Origin: VRUE01 sp963822295
GTDB lineage: Bacteria; Actinomycetota; Thermoleophilia; Solirubrobacterales; 70-9
Reading direction: 5' to 3'
Length of the DNA stretch: 64,000 nt
Assembly: GCA_963822295.1 (NCBI GenBank)
Contig: CAWGHD010000002.1
Location: 2,046,001 to 2,110,000 of the forward strand
In this document: piece after piece, positions 53,501-59,626 of the stretch
How the letters are laid out: each line of letters begins with the position of its first letter
Position numbering within the stretch: the first letter of the stretch is position 1
Made by a program: the position numbers and the translations under genes
Notes under the pieces: generated by a model
The model's input: only the letters and a program-made list of their open reading frames with translations
What the model was told of the DNA's origin: nothing
Database searches by the model: none

Positions 53501-54586
53501 GACCACTTTGTTGCCTTCGGTCGAGGCGTAGACGTGATGGTCGGAGGTAACGGCGATCGCGACGGAGTTGACGAGTTTTCCGCCACCCCCGAAGCTCGGT
53601 GCGTTCTCATGCGCCGATTCACTCGCGTTTCCGGCGCTGTAGGTCCGGATCACGTTTCCGAAGTTGACGTAGAGGTCGTCGTCGGAAAGATCGACGTCGA
53701 AACTCCTGACTTCATTGAGGAATGGTGCGGTGGCGAACGGTGAGGGGTCTCCGATCCACGGTTCGACGGCTGCCGGTTCGGCGGCGCCGAGATAGACGAT
53801 CGAGAGTTCTTCGGTGAACTGATCGCTCTCCCACTTGGTCACGAATGTGGGGCCATTCGCGATCCCCTGCCATACCGCACCGGTGCCATCGACCTTGACG
53901 GATGTCGGCCTGGCGAGGCCTTCCCCGTTCGAGGTGTAGAGGCGTTTGACCTCGTTGAACCCGGGCTGGTATTTCGAGACGCGAGTTCCCGGATTGGGTG
54001 ACGTGACGTAGATCGATCCGTCCGGCCCGATGTCGACCCCTTCAAGGCTGTTGGGAATCGAGGTTTCGACTGGTTGAACCAGCGCCGCCGTGAAGCTGCC
54101 GTCGAGCGCGAAGACGTCGATGTTGGGGGCCGACGTGACGAAGAGGAGGCCGTGATTCGGCGAGGACGAGTTGTCCACGGCGATCTCGGGGTCTTCCAGC
54201 ATCCCGGTCTGGGCCCCGGGGTCACCGATCAGTTCGTTGCCCGAAATGTAGGGCGCAGTGGCAGTGAAAGGTTTGGGGTTGCCCTCCAGGTCGAAGCGCT
54301 TGATCCTGTCGGTTTCCCCGAGGGGGTTGTTGCAGGAGACATAGACGTATTTCTCGGCCTCGAGCACCGCGATGTCCATGATCTGTTCGCAGTTGCCGCC
54401 AACCGAGAACGGCGCATCGGAGCTGGAGTGGTCGTAGGCTCCGAGAGCAGGCGGCGCCGAGGGGAAGAGCAACCCGAGCGCAAGTATCGCGACGGCGGTC
54501 GTCGCCCGCAGGAGCCTGCCGGCGCCGGCGCCGGCGAAGCCGTCGCCGTGGTCCAAGTCCGCGAACGTCAGTCGCGCGTCTCTCAC
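50573..54586 (-). CDS. Giant secreted beta-propeller protein, A type (A2)
   Basis: A 1337-residue exported protein, first gene of the four-gene operon. A signal peptide (LLRATTAVAILALGLLFPSA) precedes an NHL-type propeller to about residue 390 (VDIGPDGSIYVTSPNPG). Three fibronectin-III-like modules follow (FEYGVTQSYGLDTPW, FEYGTTTAYGQTVP, YHYRLVAENEWGTS). The conserved ACPNDQVRQQTRAKFLPDC, then RAYELVSP motif leads into a PD40-like propeller (SPDGSHFIFSSGSG, SVDGSHVLMQTRA). It ends with GPCAAADECHGPDSARP and a lysine-rich tail (AKRKKAKKKKKKGKRRKAAQ). The GTG at 54586 follows AGAGGAGAGAGCGA. An extensive leader lies upstream. Confidence 0.85.
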   Translation of the reverse strand: MRDARLTFADLDHGDGFAGAGAGRLLRATTAVAILALGLLFPSAPPALGAYDHSSSDAPFSVGGNCEQIMDIAVLEAEKYVYVSCNNPLGETDRIKRFDLEGNPKPFTATAPYISGNELIGDPGAQTGMLEDPEIAVDNSSSPNHGLLFVTSAPNIDVFALDGSFTAALVQPVETSIPNSLEGVDIGPDGSIYVTSPNPGTRVSKYQPGFNEVKRLYTSNGEGLARPTSVKVDGTGAVWQGIANGPTFVTKWESDQFTEELSIVYLGAAEPAAVEPWIGDPSPFATAPFLNEVRSFDVDLSDDDLYVNFGNVIRTYSAGNASESAHENAPSFGGGGKLVNSVAIAVTSDHHVYASTEGNKVVRFKPGEVVPDVRAFTPNLADVGHTDAIVRGKIELAGGSPIKECKIQYGAGFALEKDCTPNPAAAPPGSYFNADTEVSAKLEGLATGSPVGYRLMAENEKGKNVSITRTVTPAHVLQVETLPATEVDLDGAKLNARLDPDNAASEFKFEYGVTQSYGLDTPWQSAGSGKGLVTVGSAISGLPEGKAFQYRVVTKNAGGQTTGQNKSFRTASPPEILGVSTKERTGTSTTLVGQVDPVGFDTTYQFEYGTTTAYGQTVPAAPAAIAAGTEPVAVSEVVSDLQLDATYHYRLVAENEWGTSVSDDTTFDYSPPACPNDQVRQQTRAKFLPDCRAYELVSPARAGAVSLWPSQMAYDLCSPGSNDCLWPVNSEGFANAPPRFGFFGGLGAINGLNAPASRLDMYMATRTTEGWTTTLPGMQAEDSYYTTKKQCSQSLDICLDYRFDEVGFEPEEAPYMFEHDGDFLGRLPTNLASVPGGEQSQGEQRLSPDGSHFIFSSGSGQPSFSPVIPPFVFAEGGNPTGIGSVYDNDLSTGDVTVISKLNGGEHIPQNVAGVEAIRIPGVSVDGSHVLMQTRAVGGGEHLYMHHGTTYEISGGAGVSFVGMTRDGTKVVFSTSAKLTGDDTDSGIDLYLWEETGSAPGSLTRISEGNGAGDSDACTFSVAFCGVVAPLPDRAYGMQNTYVSIPGQDDRISANSGDVYFFSPETLDPAKPGVKNQPNLYLYRNGGAQLVATFDSGTTISRLQISSDGGHSAFVTKARLTSYNNKGKAVMYSYDADKDVLRCVSCNPSGVPPKFDVQASQGGRFMTDDGRTFFATDESLVPQDANVDIIDVYEYVDGRPQLITTGQGSRDSSAGPKVISFFMPPEPIGLEHVSRDGMDVFFSTYETLVPQDLNGPFVKFYDARTGGGFPVLLDLGPCAAADECHGPDSARPAASTIATNTDLGAGGNKTAKRKKAKKKKKKGKRRKAAQKRRGGNRG

Positions 54587-54920
54587 TCGCTCTCTCCTCT
54601 TGTTCCCTGGCCGTCACTCCCTCCCATGACCGGCTGCCGCTTCCTGCAGCGATCGGTCCTGGGCCCAGGACCGATCGGCGATTTGCCAAAAAGTTCCTTG
54701 CCTGAACTCGGTCGAGCGCTCTCGACCCTGTGGCCCGCGCCCTGCGCGCGGATCCCGGATCGGGGGCGTCGACTTGCGACGCGAGAGGACCGTCAGCGAC
54801 GGCCTCTCGGGGTGGGCGCTTCACCTTTTCCGTTTCCCGCGGTTAGCGCGGGCCCCTGGTGGGGAATCGCCCGGTAGTTCTCTTGGGTGTTCCGCCACAG
54901 CCGGTGACGGAACGATTTGT
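54587..54920 (-). promoter_or_regulatory. Structured leader of the giant secreted-protein operon
   Basis: About 330 bases between promoter P3 and the A2 start, with no plausible coding frame. It holds at least five hairpins. A perfect 28-bp palindrome occupies 54650-54677. GGTCGAG/CTCGACC is at 54710-54727, and GCGTCG/CGACGC at 54766-54782. CGAGAGG/CCTCTCG with inner CCGTC/GACGG is at 54782-54809, and CCCGC/GCGGG at 54836-54852. No known riboswitch class is recognised. Confidence 0.6.
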
Positions 54921-54951
54921 ATTGGAACATAGCCGGACCAGAAAGTCAAGT
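54921..54951 (-). promoter_or_regulatory. Shared promoter/operator, copy P3 (giant secreted-protein operon)
   Basis: On the minus strand: -35 TTGACT (54944-54949), 17-base spacer and a weaker -10 TCCAAT (54921-54926). The spacer holds GAACATA, two bases, CGGACC (plus orientation) at the same register as P1 and P2. It points toward the A2 gene. Between 54952 and 55108 nothing else is recognised. Confidence 0.7.
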
Positions 54952-55108
54952 GCAGATTTGCGAAGCGCTCTATTTCGCGTCTGTGACCAATTGCCCAAAA
55001 CCGCTCTGAGCAGGGGATAGCGCAGAGAACGTTTTCGTTTTCTTTGGGCCGGTTGCGTACCGAGGGTAAGTCCCGAAATCTGGGCGCCGGAGGGCCCCCT
55101 CGTCAGGG

Positions 55109-55127
55109 CCGTAACAGCGTGTTACGG
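55109..55127. promoter_or_regulatory. Palindromic operator candidate upstream of the DUF2294 genes
   Basis: CCGTAACA-GCG-TGTTACGG has 8-bp perfect arms. It is 43 bases before the first DUF2294 start and has the size typical of TetR or similar dimeric regulators. Confidence 0.55.
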
Positions 55128-55170
55128 TGGCCGCGGGTAGCTCTTGGGTAGCGGTTTCGAGAGGAGAAGG

Positions 55171-55638
55171 TTGGGTTCCAGGCAGCCAGCGCCGGCGGCG
55201 ACAGGAGAGTTGCTTGAGGCTGTCTCGAACCTCGTGGTCCGGATCTACGCCGACCACGTCGGCCGCGGGCCCACCAAGGCGCGGGCCTATGCGGACAGAG
55301 ACATCATCGTCTGCGTGATGGAGGACACGATGACCAAGGCCGAGAAGACGCTCGTCGACTCTGGCCAGACCTGGATCGTCAAGCAGAGTCGGGACGCCCT
55401 TCAGGAGACGATGCGCGAGGCGCTCGCCGAGGGCATCGAGTCGCTGACCGGGCGGCGGGTGATCGCGCAGACCGGCACCGGGACCCTCGACCCCGACGTC
55501 AAGTCGGACCTCTTCATCCTCGACGGCAGCGCGCCGATGATGCCGCTCAAGGCCGCCTCCCAGGGGAACCCAGCTCGCCGCCCCGGGACCAACGGCACTC
55601 GACGAAATCTTTCTGAACAAAGCCGTACCGTGGTGTAG
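55171..55638 (+). CDS. DUF2294-domain protein, copy 1
   Basis: A 155-residue protein. The conserved domain is LLEAVSNLVVRIYADHVGRGPTKARAY, then IVCVMEDTMTKAEKTLVDSG and RDALQETMREALAEGIESLTGRRVIA, matching the DUF2294 pattern. A 40-residue tail is low-complexity. The TTG at 55171 is preceded by AGGAG at 4-9 bases and gives an N-terminus (GSRQPAPAATGELL) parallel to that of the second copy. Members are small cytoplasmic proteins of unknown role. Downstream copy 2 follows after a 189-base structured leader. Confidence 0.82.
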   Translation: MGSRQPAPAATGELLEAVSNLVVRIYADHVGRGPTKARAYADRDIIVCVMEDTMTKAEKTLVDSGQTWIVKQSRDALQETMREALAEGIESLTGRRVIAQTGTGTLDPDVKSDLFILDGSAPMMPLKAASQGNPARRPGTNGTRRNLSEQSRTVV

Positions 55639-55698
55639 GCTCCGAAACTGAGGGTGGACCAGCAGGGACTCCGCTTGGGGGACTTGGCTCTTTGCCTT

Positions 55699-55755
55699 CG
55701 AGACCGGCCCACAGCCGATGCGCGGCCGTATTGCCGCCGCATGCGCCAGGTCTCG
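55699..55755 (+). promoter_or_regulatory. Extended hairpin in the leader of DUF2294 copy 2
   Basis: CGAGACC (55699-55705) pairs with GGTCTCG (55749-55755). Inside, GGC/GCC, ATGCG/CGCAT and CGGC/GCCG add further helices around a CGTATT loop. It lies in the 189-base gap before the second DUF2294 gene and may be a cis-regulatory RNA. The class is unknown. Confidence 0.5.
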
Positions 55756-55827
55756 GGAAGAGCCGCGACCGGAGTCATGCCCCCGTTCCGAAGGCGGCGT
55801 TCGCTGTGGGGCCGCAGGAGACCCTCA

Positions 55828-56184
55828 ATGTCACGAACACCGGCAGTATCACCGCAGGGCGAACAGTTGGCGGCGATCTCGAACATGGTCGTCGCGATAT
55901 ACGCGGACCATTTGGGCCGCGGGCCGACCAAAGCGCGGACCTATGCGACCGAGGGCGTCGTCACCTGCCTGCTGGAAGACACGCTGACCCGCGCCGAGCA
56001 GACCCTGATCCAGTCCGGCCGAGAGGCCGCCGTGCTCGAGGTCCGCTCCAGCATCCAGGAAACGATGCGCGACGAGCTGGTCAAGGCGATGGAGAAGCTG
56101 ACCGAGCTGCGGGTGCGGGCGATGATCAGCGGCACCCAGCTCGACCCCGACATCAGCTCCCAGGTGTTTGTGCTCGACGCTTAG
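55828..56184 (+). CDS. DUF2294-domain protein, copy 2
   Basis: A 118-residue paralogue of copy 1: LAAISNMVVAIYADHLGRGPTKARTY, VVTCLLEDTLTRAEQTLIQSG, SSIQETMRDELVKAMEKLTELRVRAMI, ending DPDISSQVFVLDA. It lacks the low-complexity tail of copy 1. The ATG at 55828 follows GGAGACCCTCA. The tandem pair lies between the giant-protein operon and the third cassette, on the opposite strand to both. Its stop overlaps the end of the convergent PucR remnant by 4 bases. Confidence 0.85.
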   Translation: MSRTPAVSPQGEQLAAISNMVVAIYADHLGRGPTKARTYATEGVVTCLLEDTLTRAEQTLIQSGREAAVLEVRSSIQETMRDELVKAMEKLTELRVRAMISGTQLDPDISSQVFVLDA

Positions 56185-56915
56185 CCCACCCTCGCCGCAT
56201 CGAGCTCGTCGAGTGCGGCGAAGCGGAGCGCGGCATCGAGCTCGAGGTCGCAGGCATCGAGCGGCCGCCCGATCCTCTCCTCCGCCGCGCGCAGGCGCCG
56301 CGCCACCGCCTGCCGGCTGACCCCGAGGGCCGCCGCCGCCATCGAGACGTTGCGGCCCGCCGCGAACCAGGCCCGCAGGGTTCGGCGCAGGGTCTCCCCC
56401 CTGTCGCGCCGGTCCTCGAGCGGCTCCAGATAGAGGCGCCGCAGGGAGCCGGCGAGCAGGTCGTCGCGCAGGACGGTCGCGAGGATCGCGACGTCGGCGT
56501 AGCGGACGACCGGCCTGCGGCCGCGAACCGCGACGGCGAGCGCCGCCCGCGCCTGGCGATGCGTGAGGCGCCAGCCGGCCAGGCCCGCCGCCGGCTCGCC
56601 GATCGCCACCAGCGCCCCGGCGGGCCACCGGCGGCTCGCGAGCAGGCCGGGCTCCGGCGGCGCCGCGCCTAGGCGGCCGCCGAGCCAGGCCCAGACGGTC
56701 CCCTCCGCGGCCTCGAGCTGCAGGACGTTCGCGTCGATCGACCTCGCCAGGCGCTCGATCGACTCGCCGATGCCGGAGCCGAGCCCGACGATCCCAAGAT
56801 GCTCGGCCTCAAGCCCATAGGGCAGGCCCTGGGCTTCGAGCAGCTCCCCGCCGACCGGATCCGAGAGCGCCAGGATCCGGTCGACGACCGCCTGGTCGAT
56901 CGAGTGGGCGGTCAG
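56181..56915 (-). pseudogene. PucR/CdaR-type regulator lacking its N-terminal half
   Basis: The frame encodes about 244 residues. The second half is the C-terminal PucR HTH region: GWRLTHRQARAALAVAV, RYADVAILATVLRDDLLAGS, ETLRRTLRAWFAAGRNVSMA, then ALGVSRQAVARRLRAAEERIG. The first half (VGLGSGIGESIERLARS, EGTVWAWLGGR) matches the middle domain of this regulator type, normally preceded by about 150-200 further residues. Here the frame begins exactly at the B3 stop, with no ATG, GTG or TTG. Only CTG at 56915 could start it, and an in-frame TAA lies just upstream. It is most likely 5'-truncated by the event that placed cassette 3 here; a shortened functional protein is possible. Confidence 0.6.
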
Positions 56916-59626
56916 TGCTTGCGCTTACCGCGGGCCTTGGACTTACCGCACACGGCCTTGACTGGAGCGTGCTGGGTGAGCCTCTTGCCATTCTGCGCCG
57001 TGAAGCCCACCTTGACGGTCGAGATGGATTTGCACAGATTGCGCGTGTTGACCAGATAGCCGGTCTTCCCGTCGAAGATGGTCAGGCGGAAGTGGCCGAT
57101 TGGCGCGTCGGGCACGACGGGCACGGTCGTTTTCAGGCGGCCGCCGACTGTGACGGTGTCCGCGCGGGGAACGAGGTTGACCTGGCCGTTGAGGATGAAC
57201 GCCAGTCGGGGCAGGCCACCCGAGCCCGAGACCGCGTAGGCCGGTCCCGACAGCGGCTGGTCGAGCAGCGGCGTCGTCGTCGATGCCCTTCCGATCGCCG
57301 TGCGGCCTGCGCACTGGTTCGTCGCCAACTCTTTCTCGCTGCAGATGTTGCCCAGGTGCCGCTGGTCGATCTCAAAAGACTTCGGCAGGGTCACCGCGAC
57401 CGACTTGATGTTCGCGTCACCCGCACGGGTCCTGAGATCGAACTGCAACCTCGGGTTCACGGTGCGCCTAGTGCCCTTGCGAGAGCCCACCTGGCGCACG
57501 GTCATCTTCGGCTGGAACGGCAGCAGGGCGCAGTTGACAGCGGTGAATGGCGAGGAGAAACCGACGGCGGTTCCCTGGTCCCCGATCCCCTCCGACTCGA
57601 CCGTGAACGGCGAGCAATTGGTCGGGTTGATCGTGAAGTTCGGCTTGTCGATATTGACCTCGATCGACCGCATTCGGATCGGGATCCCGCCGATGATCTG
57701 CGGCATCGTCTCCGAGACCGCCCGCACCTGGGCGGTAAGGGGATCGACATTGAGCGCAACCCTGACGACGACGTTGCCGTAGTCATAGGGACCGGCCAAG
57801 GCCGGGGTGATTGCCACGAGACTGAGCGGGGCGCCTTTTAGCGGTCCCGACAGGTACATCCTGCCCTTGGCGTGGAAGGGGTGTGTGCCCGGGCCGGCCG
57901 CAACGTTCGATGTGCCCACCTCACTCGAGGGCGGACAGCTGGCCGCGAGGAGCTCGTCGCGGCCGGAGCGCTGAGTCGCGGCTGTGATCGAGGGCTCAGG
58001 GCAGTACGTGAGACCGCGCAGCGACCCCGTGAAGCCCGGGGGCATCGTGAAGTTCAGGTCGCCGAGGAACTGGTCTCCATCGTCCCGGTCGAGCTTCAGG
58101 TGGAAGTCGCTGAAGGCGCCTGCAGTCGGATTCGAGGATCCGGCCTCGAGGCGGGGTTTAAAGGGGCGGATCTGACCGGGACAGAGGGAGCCGTTGGGAC
58201 CGGAGTTCACCGAGAACACCTGATTGGTGCTCTGGGGCGCGAGTTTCGTGTTCCAGGGATGGAACTCGGCCTCGACGTTGTAGATGCTGCAGTGGGTCGG
58301 CGTCGCCATCAGCCCACGGTCGGACGCGAAGAGGTGAAGCTCGATCTCTTCGAACGATACCTGCGGAAGATCGGCGAACACGGCCCTGAGCTGGCCCGTG
58401 CTCGGGTCCGGCTGGATCGAGCCCAGCAGCTTCGCGTGGATGCCGAACCCATCCGCGATCAGGAACAACCGGTAGGGGTCCCCGGGGACGGACCTGCCGA
58501 GGTAGGCGGACCCTCTGAGCGGGCCTTCTAGCGAGGGCGAGTGGATGTTGAAAATCCCCACCTTGGAGTTATCCGGGCATGCCGCCGGCCCCTCGGAGTC
58601 GAACTGTGCCTCGGCGTCCGTGCAGTCGCTCTGGCCGTCGGCGGCGTCGGGGTTGATGGTGAAGCCGGACGGGAAGGTGACCGTCACCGATTTCATCGGC
58701 GAGGGAGAGGGGACGAAGCCGATCGCCTGCGCGGCGCGCAGGGTGAGGTCCAGACCAGAGGCCGAATCGGCCTCTTTGGATGTTGGCCTCGCGAAGAGAA
58801 CAGGCTGGAACACCTGTTTTTCACAGGCAACCGTCTGGGTGTAGCTGCTCTGGGCTTCGGAGAGGTCGCCGGGATCCTGGTAGCTCTCCACCGCGAGCCT
58901 GGTCACAAGCGGCTGCCCGGTGCACTCACTCGGGTAGTTGATGAAGGCCTGGACGCCGGTGGTCGGGGGGGTCGGCCCCGCCAGGCAGGAGGTGTCGTCG
59001 TCCCCGGGGCAGCCCGGCGGGTTGCCGGGGGATCCGTAGGGGAAGCGATCGGAGTTGTGGATCGTCGAGTTCGGCAGGCCCCAGAACACTGATTTTGCGG
59101 CGGCGAGCGGCGTCAATTGGGAGATCTCGGAGACAGTGAAACGCAGTCCGTAATCGCCGGCTGTCCGGACCTTCACTGGAATGTGGATGGCGATCCCGAG
59201 GGACGGCACGACGAACGCAAATCTGGCGGTGTCCTCGTCGCCGTTGGGCACCATGTTGTAGATCGGCGCCGTTCCGAGCAGGTTGCTCGGGTTGCCTTCG
59301 TAGTTCGCCCGCACCGTCATCAGGCCGACCTGCGTGTTGGGTGAGCACTGGGAGAGGGCGAACTCAGATGCCTCGCACCTCGGAGTCGCGGTCGGATTGC
59401 CGAAGACGCCTTCGGGCGCGTTGAAGGCAATGTTTCTGGCCGCCTCGGGCGCCCCCGGGTCTTCCAGAGTGAACTCCATCGACAGGTCGGGGTGGGTTCC
59501 CGCCTGCTGGGTCGAGCTCGTCGTGGTGAAGGATTCGATCCCGATCGAACCGTGCGCGGTGGATGCCAGGGCAAGGCTGGCGAACATCGCCGCAAAGGCG
59601 ATGCGAATGGTCTTCCTGGCGATCAT
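56912..59626 (-). CDS. Giant secreted repeat protein, B type (B3)
   Basis: A 904-residue exported protein. The signal peptide is RIAFAAMFASLALASTAHG. Four modules follow, as in B1 (INPDAADGQSDCTDAEAQ, ACPDNSKVGIFNI, SCPPSSEVGTSNV, NQCAGRTAIGRASTTT). Long stretches are nearly the same as B1, for example GDANIKSVAVTLPKSFEID versus GDANIKSISVTLSKAFEID. It ends AVCGKSKARGKRKH. The ATG at 59626 overlaps the A3 stop by 4 bases. Its 3' end abuts the PucR remnant directly. Confidence 0.85.
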   Translation of the reverse strand: MIARKTIRIAFAAMFASLALASTAHGSIGIESFTTTSSTQQAGTHPDLSMEFTLEDPGAPEAARNIAFNAPEGVFGNPTATPRCEASEFALSQCSPNTQVGLMTVRANYEGNPSNLLGTAPIYNMVPNGDEDTARFAFVVPSLGIAIHIPVKVRTAGDYGLRFTVSEISQLTPLAAAKSVFWGLPNSTIHNSDRFPYGSPGNPPGCPGDDDTSCLAGPTPPTTGVQAFINYPSECTGQPLVTRLAVESYQDPGDLSEAQSSYTQTVACEKQVFQPVLFARPTSKEADSASGLDLTLRAAQAIGFVPSPSPMKSVTVTFPSGFTINPDAADGQSDCTDAEAQFDSEGPAACPDNSKVGIFNIHSPSLEGPLRGSAYLGRSVPGDPYRLFLIADGFGIHAKLLGSIQPDPSTGQLRAVFADLPQVSFEEIELHLFASDRGLMATPTHCSIYNVEAEFHPWNTKLAPQSTNQVFSVNSGPNGSLCPGQIRPFKPRLEAGSSNPTAGAFSDFHLKLDRDDGDQFLGDLNFTMPPGFTGSLRGLTYCPEPSITAATQRSGRDELLAASCPPSSEVGTSNVAAGPGTHPFHAKGRMYLSGPLKGAPLSLVAITPALAGPYDYGNVVVRVALNVDPLTAQVRAVSETMPQIIGGIPIRMRSIEVNIDKPNFTINPTNCSPFTVESEGIGDQGTAVGFSSPFTAVNCALLPFQPKMTVRQVGSRKGTRRTVNPRLQFDLRTRAGDANIKSVAVTLPKSFEIDQRHLGNICSEKELATNQCAGRTAIGRASTTTPLLDQPLSGPAYAVSGSGGLPRLAFILNGQVNLVPRADTVTVGGRLKTTVPVVPDAPIGHFRLTIFDGKTGYLVNTRNLCKSISTVKVGFTAQNGKRLTQHAPVKAVCGKSKARGKRKH

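Noticed and set aside
41943..59626. Giant B proteins as phage tail or S-layer proteins of a known family
   Set aside because: No SLH, tail-fibre or phage structural genes accompany them and no known family motif was recognised; the label would be a guess.
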